This document shows, piece after piece, positions 1-6,204 of a stretch of 6,204 bases of DNA. The notes beneath the pieces were generated by a model. The model made no database searches and was not told where the DNA came from. It worked only from the letters and a program-made list of their open reading frames with translations. How positions within the stretch are numbered: the first letter of the stretch is position 1; every line of letters starts with the position of its first letter. Source of the stretch: Erwinia sp. (GTDB lineage Bacteria; Pseudomonadota; Gammaproteobacteria; Enterobacterales; Enterobacteriaceae); assembly GCA_003512805.1 (NCBI GenBank), contig DOOK01000361.1:1-6204 (forward strand), read 5' to 3'. The position numbers were made by a program, and so were the translations under genes.

Positions 1-357
1 CAACCCGCCCGCACCGTTAGTTTCTTGCCCAAGCAGACCGTTTGCCAGCGGGATAACTTCATCCTTCAGGCGTGCATCCAGCAGCCCTACCCGAAACTGC
101 GTGGTCACGTAGTCAGCGTCTTTCAGCGCCGCTTTACGATCGAGTGTCAGATGAACCTGCCAGTCCAGACCGGCCGCCGCAATCATACGCTTAGCCATAT
201 TGCCGACGATTTCCATTTTCTCGGCACCGTCCGCAATATCGACCAGCCAAAGCTCTGCAATGGGCAGTCGGTCTTTACGCAGGATCAGCCCTTCGATCAG
301 TTCCGGGGTATAGCTGGATCCGCCGCCAATAGTGACAATCTTTATTTTGTTTTGCAT
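1..357 (-). CDS. 6-phospho-beta-glucosidase, GH4 family (ChbF/CelF/LicH type), N-terminal part only
   Basis: Reading from ATG at 357 to the window edge gives 119 open codons; the rest of the gene (family members have about 440-450 residues) lies outside, so it is cut by the window and not shown to be broken. Seen: the GH4 NAD-binding start GGGSSYTPEL (residues 11-20), an Asp at 40 closing the second strand of the Rossmann fold (LWLVD), FRVG at 88-91 with AR at 95-96, and GQETNGAGG at 110-118, all as in ChbF. Family knowledge: GH4 enzymes hydrolyse phosphorylated glycosides in the cytoplasm using NAD+ and a divalent metal such as Mn2+, by oxidation and elimination rather than by two carboxylates. 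The start is supported by AAGGTG 8 nt upstream. It is the last visible gene of the operon, 109 nt after the kinase gene. Exact substrate (cellobiose-6-P, diacetylchitobiose-6-P or aryl-glucoside-6-P) is not decided by this part. Confidence 0.93.
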   Translation of the reverse strand, partial: MQNKIKIVTIGGGSSYTPELIEGLILRKDRLPIAELWLVDIADGAEKMEIVGNMAKRMIAAAGLDWQVHLTLDRKAALKDADYVTTQFRVGLLDARLKDEVIPLANGLLGQETNGAGGL

Positions 358-466
358 ATAAAAAGCACCTTGTTAACTAGCGGACAGACAGAGGGTGAGC
401 TGAAAGCAGATAGCCGTGCCCCTCACCGCATGGATGATGGAAAGTGGGATAAGCCTGTGGGCCTTA
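358..466 (-). other. 109-nt gap between kinase gene and GH4 gene, with two possible hairpins
   Basis: This is the longest gap inside the operon. It holds the GH4 ribosome binding site (AAGGTG, 366-371) and two inverted repeats listed separately (394-427 and 449-467). I see no convincing promoter and no copy of the ACCGGTTACA operator core, so the GH4 gene is most simply read as part of the same transcript. Neither hairpin is followed by a T-run on the minus strand, so neither looks like an intrinsic terminator. Confidence 0.5.
394..427 (-). repeat. inverted repeat GGTGAG...CTCACC, possible intercistronic hairpin
   Basis: GGTGAG at 394-399 is the reverse complement of CTCACC at 422-427, giving six pairs around a 22-nt loop. 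A small CTG/CAG stem can form inside it. It lies in the untranslated stretch ahead of the GH4 gene. The stem is short and the loop long, so it may be chance. Confidence 0.25.
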
Positions 467-467
467 T
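449..467 (-). repeat. hairpin directly after the kinase stop codon
   Basis: On the minus strand ATAAGGCC (starting on the last base of the TAA stop) can pair with GGCTTAT, seven pairs with one bulged base around a CACA loop. There is no following T-run, so it is not a typical rho-independent terminator. It could protect the 3' end of a processed transcript or cause partial termination; both are inference. Confidence 0.35.
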
Positions 468-1339
468 TAACGCTGGCTGTTTAAATAGTGATATACCGCG
501 CCCGTCAGCCCGGCGCTGTTGCCGTGGCAGGCTATGGCGACAGGGACCGTCAGTCCGTACCAGGCCAGATGTGCGTTAACCTCATCAATAAATCCCGGCC
601 GTTCGGTAATACCGCCGCCAAGGAATATGCATTCCGGATCGAACAGGTGCGCCAGGTTATAAATTCCTGAACAAAGATCCTGATAAAATTGCGTCACCAG
701 CCGCACGCACATTTTATTTCCCTGGTCATAGCCAGCGAATATCTCTTCGCCCGTGATCTCTTCCAGCGGCCTGTCGCTGATGACCGAATAGCGCCGCCGA
801 AGTACTGCCAGCGTGCAGTTTTCATTCATGGTATAGCTGTTCAGCCGCCCCGCCCCCGGGCGTTCGCTGAGCAGATAGCCAAACTCGCCCGCCCGGAAAC
901 GGTGCCCGCGCACCAGCTCCCCGTTGCAAAAAAGCGCGCCACCGATGCCCGTCCCAATGGTCATCATCAGAAAGTCCCGCATCGTTTGCGCCTTGCCCAG
1001 CCAGCGCTCCGCCAGCAGCGCGCAGTTAGCATCGTTCTCAACGCTCACCGGCAGGCCCGTTTTAGTTTGCAGCCACGCCTGTAAAGCAAAGCCGTCAAAA
1101 TCGCGCAGGGAACCGCCCATGGTAATAAAGCCCGTGTAGGGATTAACGTAGCCGGGCACGCTCAGGGCAAGGGCTTCGCAATCGACATGATTTGCCAGCC
1201 ACGCCTGAATCGATGACAGGATGTGCTCGCCGGAAAAATTCGGGATCGCCGTTTTTTCCTGAGCAAGGATCTCGCCCTTTTCGTTCAGCACGCCCATTTT
1301 TAAGGTGGTTCCACCAATATCGTAAGCTGCTATTTTCAT
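467..1339 (-). CDS. bglK: ATP-dependent beta-glucoside kinase, ROK family (BglK type)
   Basis: 290 residues, complete, ATG 1339 to TAA 467-469. Seen: ROK phosphate-binding motif DIGGTTLK (7-14), ITMGG (72-76), ENDAN (101-105) with Asp103 as the expected catalytic base, GTGIGGALF (129-137), FRAGEFGY (148-155) and FLGGG (239-243). The usual ROK zinc motif CxCGxxGC is absent; the matching region reads MNENCT (171-176). That feature, the length and long matching stretches agree with my memory of Klebsiella pneumoniae BglK. Family knowledge: BglK phosphorylates cellobiose and aryl beta-glucosides at C6 of the non-reducing glucose with ATP, in the cytoplasm, giving the substrates of 6-phospho-beta-glucosidases. 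The flanking GH1 and GH4 genes fit this exactly. The Shine-Dalgarno is weak (AGAG, 6 nt before ATG) and a GC-rich hairpin lies just upstream, so translation may be kept low. Alternative: a glucokinase or other ROK sugar kinase, less likely. Confidence 0.88.
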   Translation of the reverse strand: MKIAAYDIGGTTLKMGVLNEKGEILAQEKTAIPNFSGEHILSSIQAWLANHVDCEALALSVPGYVNPYTGFITMGGSLRDFDGFALQAWLQTKTGLPVSVENDANCALLAERWLGKAQTMRDFLMMTIGTGIGGALFCNGELVRGHRFRAGEFGYLLSERPGAGRLNSYTMNENCTLAVLRRRYSVISDRPLEEITGEEIFAGYDQGNKMCVRLVTQFYQDLCSGIYNLAHLFDPECIFLGGGITERPGFIDEVNAHLAWYGLTVPVAIACHGNSAGLTGAVYHYLNSQR

Positions 1340-1357
1340 CGTTAACTCTGACTTAGT

Positions 1358-1382
1358 GGCGGGCGATACTGCTCTGCCCGCC
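1358..1382 (-). repeat. GC-rich hairpin between bglA-type gene and bglK
   Basis: GGCGGGC (1358-1364) and GCCCGCC (1376-1382) are exact reverse complements, seven G-C pairs around an 11-nt loop. The element fills the middle of the 65-nt gap and ends 18 nt before the bglK start codon. No T-run follows on the minus strand. It may mark an mRNA processing or stability boundary inside the operon, or partial attenuation; the pairing is seen, the role is inferred. Confidence 0.5.
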
Positions 1383-1404
1383 TGGTCCTTGCGACACGCC
1401 GGAT

Positions 1405-2856
<1,452 letters not shown>

Positions 2857-2863
2857 TCAAAGA

Positions 2864-3205
2864 CTACTGCGTACGGGTTTTCGTTAGCGTCTGCACCTCA
2901 CGATGCAGGTAGATAATCTCTTCCACCAGTTCGCGGCAGAGCATCGCGTTCATCAGATGATCCTGCGCATGAACCAGGATCAAATTGACCGGGATCTTGC
3001 CGCAGCCTTCATCCGCACCGATCAGCTCGGTCTGGATCCTGTGCGCCTGGCGCACGGCTTTTGTCGCCTCCTGCAGCAAGGTTTCCGCCTCTTCCCAGCT
3101 GTGCTTTCGCGCTGCCTGAAGCGCCAGCATGGAAGCAGAACGAGCCTCACCTGCATGGATAATCAGCTCCATCACGGTAGTTTCCATATCTTGTGTTGCA
3201 TCCAT
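2864..3205 (-). CDS. PTS lactose/cellobiose-family EIIA component (ChbA/CelC type)
   Basis: 113 residues, complete, TAG stop. Seen: the family start VMELIIHAGEARS (11-23), the helical middle, and LVHAQDHLM (77-85), in which His79 is the expected phosphorylation site and Asp82 the conserved metal-binding residue of the trimer core. In this family EIIA is a small cytoplasmic three-helix-bundle trimer that takes phosphate from HPr and passes it to EIIB. The ATG overlaps the EIIC stop codon by one base (TGATG), and GAGGAG lies 7 nt upstream, supporting this start. Length is normal (about 100-116 in relatives). The six residues before the conserved start match the short variable leader of ChbA-like proteins. 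Confidence 0.96.
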   Translation of the reverse strand: MDATQDMETTVMELIIHAGEARSASMLALQAARKHSWEEAETLLQEATKAVRQAHRIQTELIGADEGCGKIPVNLILVHAQDHLMNAMLCRELVEEIIYLHREVQTLTKTRTQ

Positions 3206-4521
3206 CAGTTGGTCTCCTCAGCCAGGGTCGTGTCGGCCATTTCCGCTTCCTGTTGCAGCAGCTGGCGCTCGTACATTTTGAAGAACGGGTAATAAATTAA
3301 CGTGGACAGCCCAATCAAAAACGCGACCAGCACGACGGCGCGCCAGTCCCAGCCGGTGGACCAGGCAGCACCAATCGGCCCGGGAGTGGTCCAGGGCGCC
3401 AGTGAAATCGCATGATTAATCAGGTTGGTGCGCGTCGCCGTCCAGGCGATAACCGCGTTGACCAGCGGTGTGGTGACAAAGGGAATAAACAGCAGCGGAT
3501 TCATCACTACCGGCGAGCCGAAAATAATAGGCTCGTTGATATTGAACAGGCCGGGAACAAAGCCCAGTCGGCCGATAGAGCGTAAATGGGCGGACTTACT
3601 ACGCAGGTACAAAATCACCAGACCCATCGTTGCACCAGACCCGCCGACGGTAATAAAAAACTGCCAGAACGGCTCGACAAACACTTTGGTGACCTCTTGC
3701 CCGGTATTAAGCGCTTCCTGATTGATACCCAGATTAGCCAGCCAGAACGCCTGAAGCAGCCCGCCGACGATCGCCGCGCCGTGAATGCCGGCAAACCAAA
3801 GCAGATGGCACAGCAGCACGGCTATCAGTACCGCCGGCAGAGAATCCGCTGCGGAAAGGATCGGCGCGAACAGAGCCATAATCGCCTGCGGCAGGAGCAG
3901 CCCAAAATGGCTCTCCATAAACAGGTTCAGCGGATAAAGCGTGAGGAAAATAACCAGAATCGGGATCAGCAGATCGAAAGACTGGCGGATTTTAGGTGGG
4001 ACCTGCTCGGGAAGCTTAAAGCCAATATTGTGCTTCGTCAGCAGATGCATGACTTCGGTACAGTACAGACTAATCAGAATGGCGGTGAAAATACCCTCAC
4101 CGCCCAGCGACGCTACCGACAACGCACCGTCTTTTTGTGGGGCGGCGACCACCAGGAATGTCATCAGCGAGAGCAGCGCGGCCATCAGGCCGTTAAGTTT
4201 GTAGCTTTGCGCCAGGTTATACGCGATAGCACTGGTGATGAAGACCGCCATGATGCCCATCGTCATATTGTACGGCATCATCAGCTGGTCATTGTATTGC
4301 CTGACCATGCCCAGCCACCATTTTGCAAAAGCCCACTGGCTGTTTTCGCTGAAGGGTGGATGAGAAAACAACAGCATAAAGGAACCTACAATTAAAAACG
4401 GCATGGAAGCGATAAAGCCATCTTTAATAGCGACAACATGTCTTTGTGAAGATAAGCGCGCGGCTACCGGACTGATACGATTTTCAATTACCCCAAACAG
4501 TGAATCGGCCAGTGTGCTCAT
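3205..4521 (-). CDS. PTS lactose/cellobiose-family EIIC permease (ChbC/CelB type)
   Basis: 438 residues, complete, strongly hydrophobic with about ten membrane segments spread from residue 36 to 412. Seen: the N-terminal amphipathic stretch and FIASMPFLIVGSF (36-48), GIHGAA (245-250) with His248, VGGSGATMGL (292-301), FNINEPIIFGSP (326-337) with Glu330, and WTTPGPIGAAWSTG (377-390). His248 and Glu330 match the residues that bind the sugar in the structurally known ChbC relative. It forms the inner-membrane channel that brings in a beta-linked disaccharide or beta-glucoside for phosphorylation by EIIB. The start overlaps the EIIB stop (TAATG), which suggests translational coupling. Family members transport cellobiose, diacetylchitobiose, lactose or aryl beta-glucosides; the neighbouring enzymes favour glucose-based beta-glucosides. 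Its highly polar tail after residue 418 is usual for a cytoplasmic end. Confidence 0.96.
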   Translation of the reverse strand: MSTLADSLFGVIENRISPVAARLSSQRHVVAIKDGFIASMPFLIVGSFMLLFSHPPFSENSQWAFAKWWLGMVRQYNDQLMMPYNMTMGIMAVFITSAIAYNLAQSYKLNGLMAALLSLMTFLVVAAPQKDGALSVASLGGEGIFTAILISLYCTEVMHLLTKHNIGFKLPEQVPPKIRQSFDLLIPILVIFLTLYPLNLFMESHFGLLLPQAIMALFAPILSAADSLPAVLIAVLLCHLLWFAGIHGAAIVGGLLQAFWLANLGINQEALNTGQEVTKVFVEPFWQFFITVGGSGATMGLVILYLRSKSAHLRSIGRLGFVPGLFNINEPIIFGSPVVMNPLLFIPFVTTPLVNAVIAWTATRTNLINHAISLAPWTTPGPIGAAWSTGWDWRAVVLVAFLIGLSTLIYYPFFKMYERQLLQQEAEMADTTLAEETN

Positions 4522-4841
4522 TATGCCCCCTGATGAGATTCAATAAGCGACAGGGCGGACTGCAGAATTTTTTCGCCGTTGAGCATGCCATAATCCATCA
4601 TGTTAATCACGGCGACCGGTTTATTGTGCTCGCCCGCGTATTTCTGAAAATCATTCAGCTTATATTTAATTTGCGGCCCCAGCAGGCAGCAGTCAAAATC
4701 CCCAATGTTTTCGCTAAACTCCTCCATCCCAACCGCTTGAATTTTCGTATCAATGCCGAGTTTAACGGCGGCTTTTTCCATTCGCTGCACCACCATGCTG
4801 GTGGACATGCCTGCTGCACAACATAATAAAATCTTGATCAT
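4521..4841 (-). CDS. PTS lactose/cellobiose-family EIIB component (ChbB/CelA type)
   Basis: 106 residues when started at ATG 4841, exactly the length of E. coli ChbB. Seen: MIKILLCCAAGMSTSMV at the N-terminus; Cys8, directly before AAGMSTS, aligns with the phosphorylated cysteine of the family, and Cys7 is an extra neighbour. LLGPQIKY (53-60) and PVAVINMMDYGMLNG (74-88) are also typical. EIIB is a cytoplasmic protein that takes phosphate from EIIA and transfers it to the sugar bound in EIIC. The reading frame is open further upstream (TTG 4892, ATG 4886), but the Shine-Dalgarno just before 4841, the family length and the lack of family-like residues upstream all point to 4841. It is the first gene of the operon; the presumed transcript leader is about 57 nt. 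Confidence 0.96.
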   Translation of the reverse strand: MIKILLCCAAGMSTSMVVQRMEKAAVKLGIDTKIQAVGMEEFSENIGDFDCCLLGPQIKYKLNDFQKYAGEHNKPVAVINMMDYGMLNGEKILQSALSLIESHQGA

Positions 4842-4844
4842 AAA

Positions 4845-4852
4845 CCCCCCTT
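4845..4852 (-). promoter_or_regulatory. ribosome binding site of EIIB gene (decides the start)
   Basis: The minus strand reads AAGGGGGG followed by TTT and ATG. This purine run is the only good Shine-Dalgarno near the start and favours ATG 4841 over the in-frame upstream starts at 4886 and 4892. Confidence 0.7.
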
Positions 4853-4887
4853 TGTTTTCTGAACTTTTACGCGCCAATTGCTGCATC

Positions 4888-4901
4888 TGCAACCGGTTAC
4901 A
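4888..4901. promoter_or_regulatory. operator 1 for LacI/AscG-type regulator
   Basis: TGCAACCGGTTACA: perfect 8-bp palindrome AACCGGTT flanked by TG and CA. It differs at two of 14 positions from TGAAACCGGTTTCA, which I recall as the AscG consensus. It covers the likely transcription start of the operon (about 4898), the classical place for repression. A second copy lies 88 bp away, centre to centre. Binding by the divergent regulator is inference. Confidence 0.7.
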
Positions 4902-4902
4902 G

Positions 4903-4932
4903 ATTATGTTTCTCTTTTTTGTGATCCATCAC
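4903..4932 (-). promoter_or_regulatory. candidate sigma-70 promoter of the catabolic operon
   Basis: On the minus strand CATAAT (4908-4903) matches the -10 consensus at five of six positions; 18 nt upstream is a poor -35, GTGATG (4932-4927). Transcription would start near 4898, inside operator 1. A weak -35 fits a promoter that needs an activator; the CRP-like site at 4974-4989 would be centred about 83 bp upstream, a position from which CRP can act as a class I activator. Confidence 0.45.
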
Positions 4933-4973
4933 CCAATCAGTCAACTCTCTATTTAATGCTTAAAGCAAAATAA

Positions 4974-4989
4974 TGTGAGACCGGTTACA
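4974..4989. promoter_or_regulatory. CRP-like binding site overlapping operator 2
   Basis: TGTGA-N6-TTACA matches the CRP consensus TGTGA-N6-TCACA at nine of ten positions, with A/T-rich flanks on both sides as in strong CRP sites. The central six bases hold the CCGG core of operator 2, so CRP and the LacI-type regulator would compete or cooperate on the same DNA. Catabolite control of such operons is usual; occupancy here is inferred. Confidence 0.6.
4976..4989. promoter_or_regulatory. operator 2 for LacI/AscG-type regulator
   Basis: TGAGACCGGTTACA shares 12 of 14 bases with operator 1, including the ten-base run ACCGGTTACA, and keeps the ACCGGT core and the outer TG/CA. Being the only other full copy between the divergent genes, it is a good candidate for a second repressor site, for looping or for blocking CRP. 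Confidence 0.65.
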
Positions 4990-5072
4990 TATTATTATTA
5001 TATGCTCATCAACACTCTATTTACCGTACAGAAACTATCGGGTTTTAGATCCACCTGATAAAAAATTGCGTG

Positions 5073-5100
5073 TTTTAACTGCTGCGTTTTTGGTTACAAT
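5073..5100 (+). promoter_or_regulatory. candidate promoter of the regulator gene
   Basis: TACAAT (5095-5100) matches the -10 consensus at five of six positions, with a weak -35 TTTTAA (5073-5078) 16 bp upstream. Transcription would start near 5107, leaving a leader of about 23 nt that carries AAGGAA (5117-5122), 7 nt before the ATG. GGTTACA (5092-5098), the half-site shared by both operators, overlaps the -10, hinting at weak self-repression. Confidence 0.45.
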
Positions 5101-5129
5101 AAGCGGCCGATACAGGAAGGAAACTCTCC

Positions 5130-6203
5130 ATGATTACGATGCTGGATGTAGCCAGGCGTGCTGGTGTCTCAAAAGCGACCGTTTCTCGCGTGCTGGCCGG
5201 TCATGGCTATGTGTCCAAAACGGTGCGGGACAAGGTGATGAGCGCCGTAGAGGAGATGGGCTACCGGCCTAATTTGCTGGCGCGTAATCTGGCGACCAAC
5301 CGCAGCCAGAGCATCGGTTTGATGGTGCCTAATACGCTTTACAACGGTCCTTTTTTCAGTGAACTGCTTTATCAGGTGGCGACGCTGACCGAGCAATTAG
5401 GTTCTCAGCTGGTGCTGGCCGACGGTAAGCACACGGCGGATCAGGAGCGCCAGGCCATCAATTTTCTGATCGACAGCCGCTGCGACGCGCTCATCATTTA
5501 TCCGCGATCGCTCAGCGTGGAAGAGATCGACCAGCTGATCCCGACGATCAGCAAGCCGATGCTGGTGCTGAACCGTCGATTAAAAACGTTTCCGCATTAT
5601 GCCGTCTGTGCCGATCATGAAAACGATACGTTCCAGGCGGTGGATTATCTGATTAGCCAGGGGCATCGGGAAATCGCTTTTATCAAAGGAATGGAGGGGT
5701 CGCATACCGGCCTCAGCCGACTCAAGGGTTATCTGTCCGCGCTCAAACAGCATAAGATTACGCCGCAGCCTTCGCTGATGCTGGAAGGCGGCTGGACCAA
5801 CGAGAGCGGCAGGCTGGCGGCGTGCGAACTGCTGCGACGGGACGTGACGTTTAGCGCTATCGTTGCCAGTAACGATGACATGGCAATTGGCGCTGCCTGC
5901 GCGCTTAACGCCGTAGGGTTAAGGGTGCCGGATGATGTTTCGCTGCTTAGCTTTGATGATATTCCTGTTGCCGCCTACCTGACACCGGCGCTCACTACCG
6001 TCCGTGTGCCGGTTGCTAAGATGGTATCCAGCGCGATGATGCAACTGGCGAAAATGCTGGATGGCGAACAGGTCGGGCCGCTGGCCCTAATGCCGGGCGA
6101 GCTGATTCGACGCCAGTCGGTGGGGATGGGACCTTACGGGTCAGGTAGAACAGATGTGAAGCCTGTCGGGCCAGAGCCTCACAGCCAGACTGAACAAAGG
6201 TGA
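5130..6203 (+). CDS. LacI/GalR-family transcriptional regulator, AscG-like
   Basis: 357 residues, complete, TGA stop at 6201-6203. Seen: N-terminal helix-turn-helix MLDVARRAGVSKATVSRVL (4-22), hinge helix region YRPNLLARNLAT (45-56), then the two-lobed sugar-binding domain from about residue 60, with LADGKH (96-101), LVLNRR (145-150), VASNDDMAIGA (245-255) and SFDDI (274-278). These stretches match E. coli AscG, the repressor of the salicin/arbutin asc operon, as I remember it. It most likely represses the divergent PTS operon through the ACCGGTTACA operators and is released by a beta-glucoside or its phosphate; the effector is not readable from sequence. The start at 5130 has AAGGAA at a good distance and aligns with AscG. 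Odd: AscG-like proteins end near residue 336, while here about 26 extra residues follow LIRRQSVG (325-332). Confidence 0.93.
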   Translation: MITMLDVARRAGVSKATVSRVLAGHGYVSKTVRDKVMSAVEEMGYRPNLLARNLATNRSQSIGLMVPNTLYNGPFFSELLYQVATLTEQLGSQLVLADGKHTADQERQAINFLIDSRCDALIIYPRSLSVEEIDQLIPTISKPMLVLNRRLKTFPHYAVCADHENDTFQAVDYLISQGHREIAFIKGMEGSHTGLSRLKGYLSALKQHKITPQPSLMLEGGWTNESGRLAACELLRRDVTFSAIVASNDDMAIGAACALNAVGLRVPDDVSLLSFDDIPVAAYLTPALTTVRVPVAKMVSSAMMQLAKMLDGEQVGPLALMPGELIRRQSVGMGPYGSGRTDVKPVGPEPHSQTEQR

Positions 6204-6204
6204 A

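Larger units (their letters stand above)
4842..5129. other. divergent control region between operon and regulator
   Basis: This 288-bp stretch is markedly A/T-rich compared with the genes. It contains the two operators, the CRP-like site and candidate promoters in both directions, described separately. It also holds GTGAT-CC-ATCAC (4921-4932) and TTTAA-TGC-TTAAA (4952-4964), two small inverted repeats with no clear role, and a TA-rich run after operator 2 (4989-5003). I see no small coding gene with a ribosome binding site in it. Confidence 0.6.

Noticed and set aside
25..579. 184-codon open frame on the + strand across the GH4 start and the kinase 3' end
   Set aside because: It lies opposite the GH4 N-terminus with its clear NAD-binding motif and opposite the kinase C-terminus; the + strand protein resembles nothing I know.
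3586..4395. 269-codon open frame on the + strand opposite the EIIC gene
   Set aside because: It is wholly antisense to a clear membrane permease. Its Gln/Arg/His-rich composition is what the reverse complement of hydrophobic codons gives, and it shows no recognisable domain.
4845..4850. Run of six G on the minus strand before EIIB as a phase-variation tract
   Set aside because: Six bases is short for slippage control, and the run is better explained as part of the ribosome binding site.
4842..4892. N-terminal extension of EIIB from TTG 4892 or ATG 4886
   Set aside because: It would add 15-17 residues not seen in the family, starts inside operator 1 and upstream of or at the presumed transcription start, and has no Shine-Dalgarno; ATG 4841 gives the standard length.
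4920..4935. Second CRP-like site TGTGATCCATCACCCA
   Set aside because: The left half is perfect but the right half matches only three of five positions, and it would lie about 30 bp before the presumed start, a poor place for activation. The GTGAT/ATCAC arms are only two bases apart.
5031..5046. GAAAC...GGTTTT as a third operator
   Set aside because: The arms resemble the outer part of the AscG consensus but the CCGG centre is missing and the spacing is wrong.

Overview
The window looks like the chromosome of an enterobacterium (Enterobacteriaceae, for example the Citrobacter, Enterobacter, Klebsiella or Salmonella group). The proteins closely resemble E. coli AscG, BglA and the Chb proteins and Klebsiella BglK as I remember them. 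Base composition is close to balanced and Shine-Dalgarno sequences are typical. I cannot fix the genus. Everything readable belongs to one beta-glucoside utilisation locus: a divergent LacI-family regulator and a six-gene catabolic operon whose last gene runs off the left edge.

Layout, from right to left along the operon. A LacI/AscG-type regulator lies on the + strand (5130-6203). A control region (4842-5129) separates it from the minus-strand operon. It holds two operator-like palindromes of the form TGNNACCGGTTACA, one of which sits inside a good CRP-like site, plus candidate promoters in both directions. The operon then runs PTS EIIB (4521-4841), EIIC (3205-4521), EIIA (2864-3205), a GH1 6-phospho-beta-glucosidase of the BglA type (1405-2844), a ROK-family beta-glucoside kinase of the BglK type (467-1339), and the first 119 codons of a GH4, NAD-dependent 6-phospho-beta-glucosidase of the ChbF/LicH type (1-357). 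EIIB/EIIC and EIIC/EIIA overlap by one base (TAATG and TGATG). The two later gaps (65 and 109 nt) hold potential RNA hairpins.

How the genes work together (inference from families): a lactose/cellobiose-family PTS imports and phosphorylates a beta-glucoside at C6. The GH1 and GH4 enzymes split the phosphorylated sugar by two unrelated mechanisms. The ATP-dependent kinase can phosphorylate beta-glucosides that are in the cytoplasm without having passed through the PTS. The regulator probably represses the operon and perhaps itself, with CRP giving catabolite control.

No mobile element, CRISPR array, tRNA or rRNA was seen. This is mainly a coherent sugar operon, not an obviously new system. 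The points most worth a second look are the two phosphorylation routes in one operon, the overlapping operator/CRP site, the pairing of an Asc-type regulator with a Lac-type PTS, and the odd C-terminal tail of the regulator.
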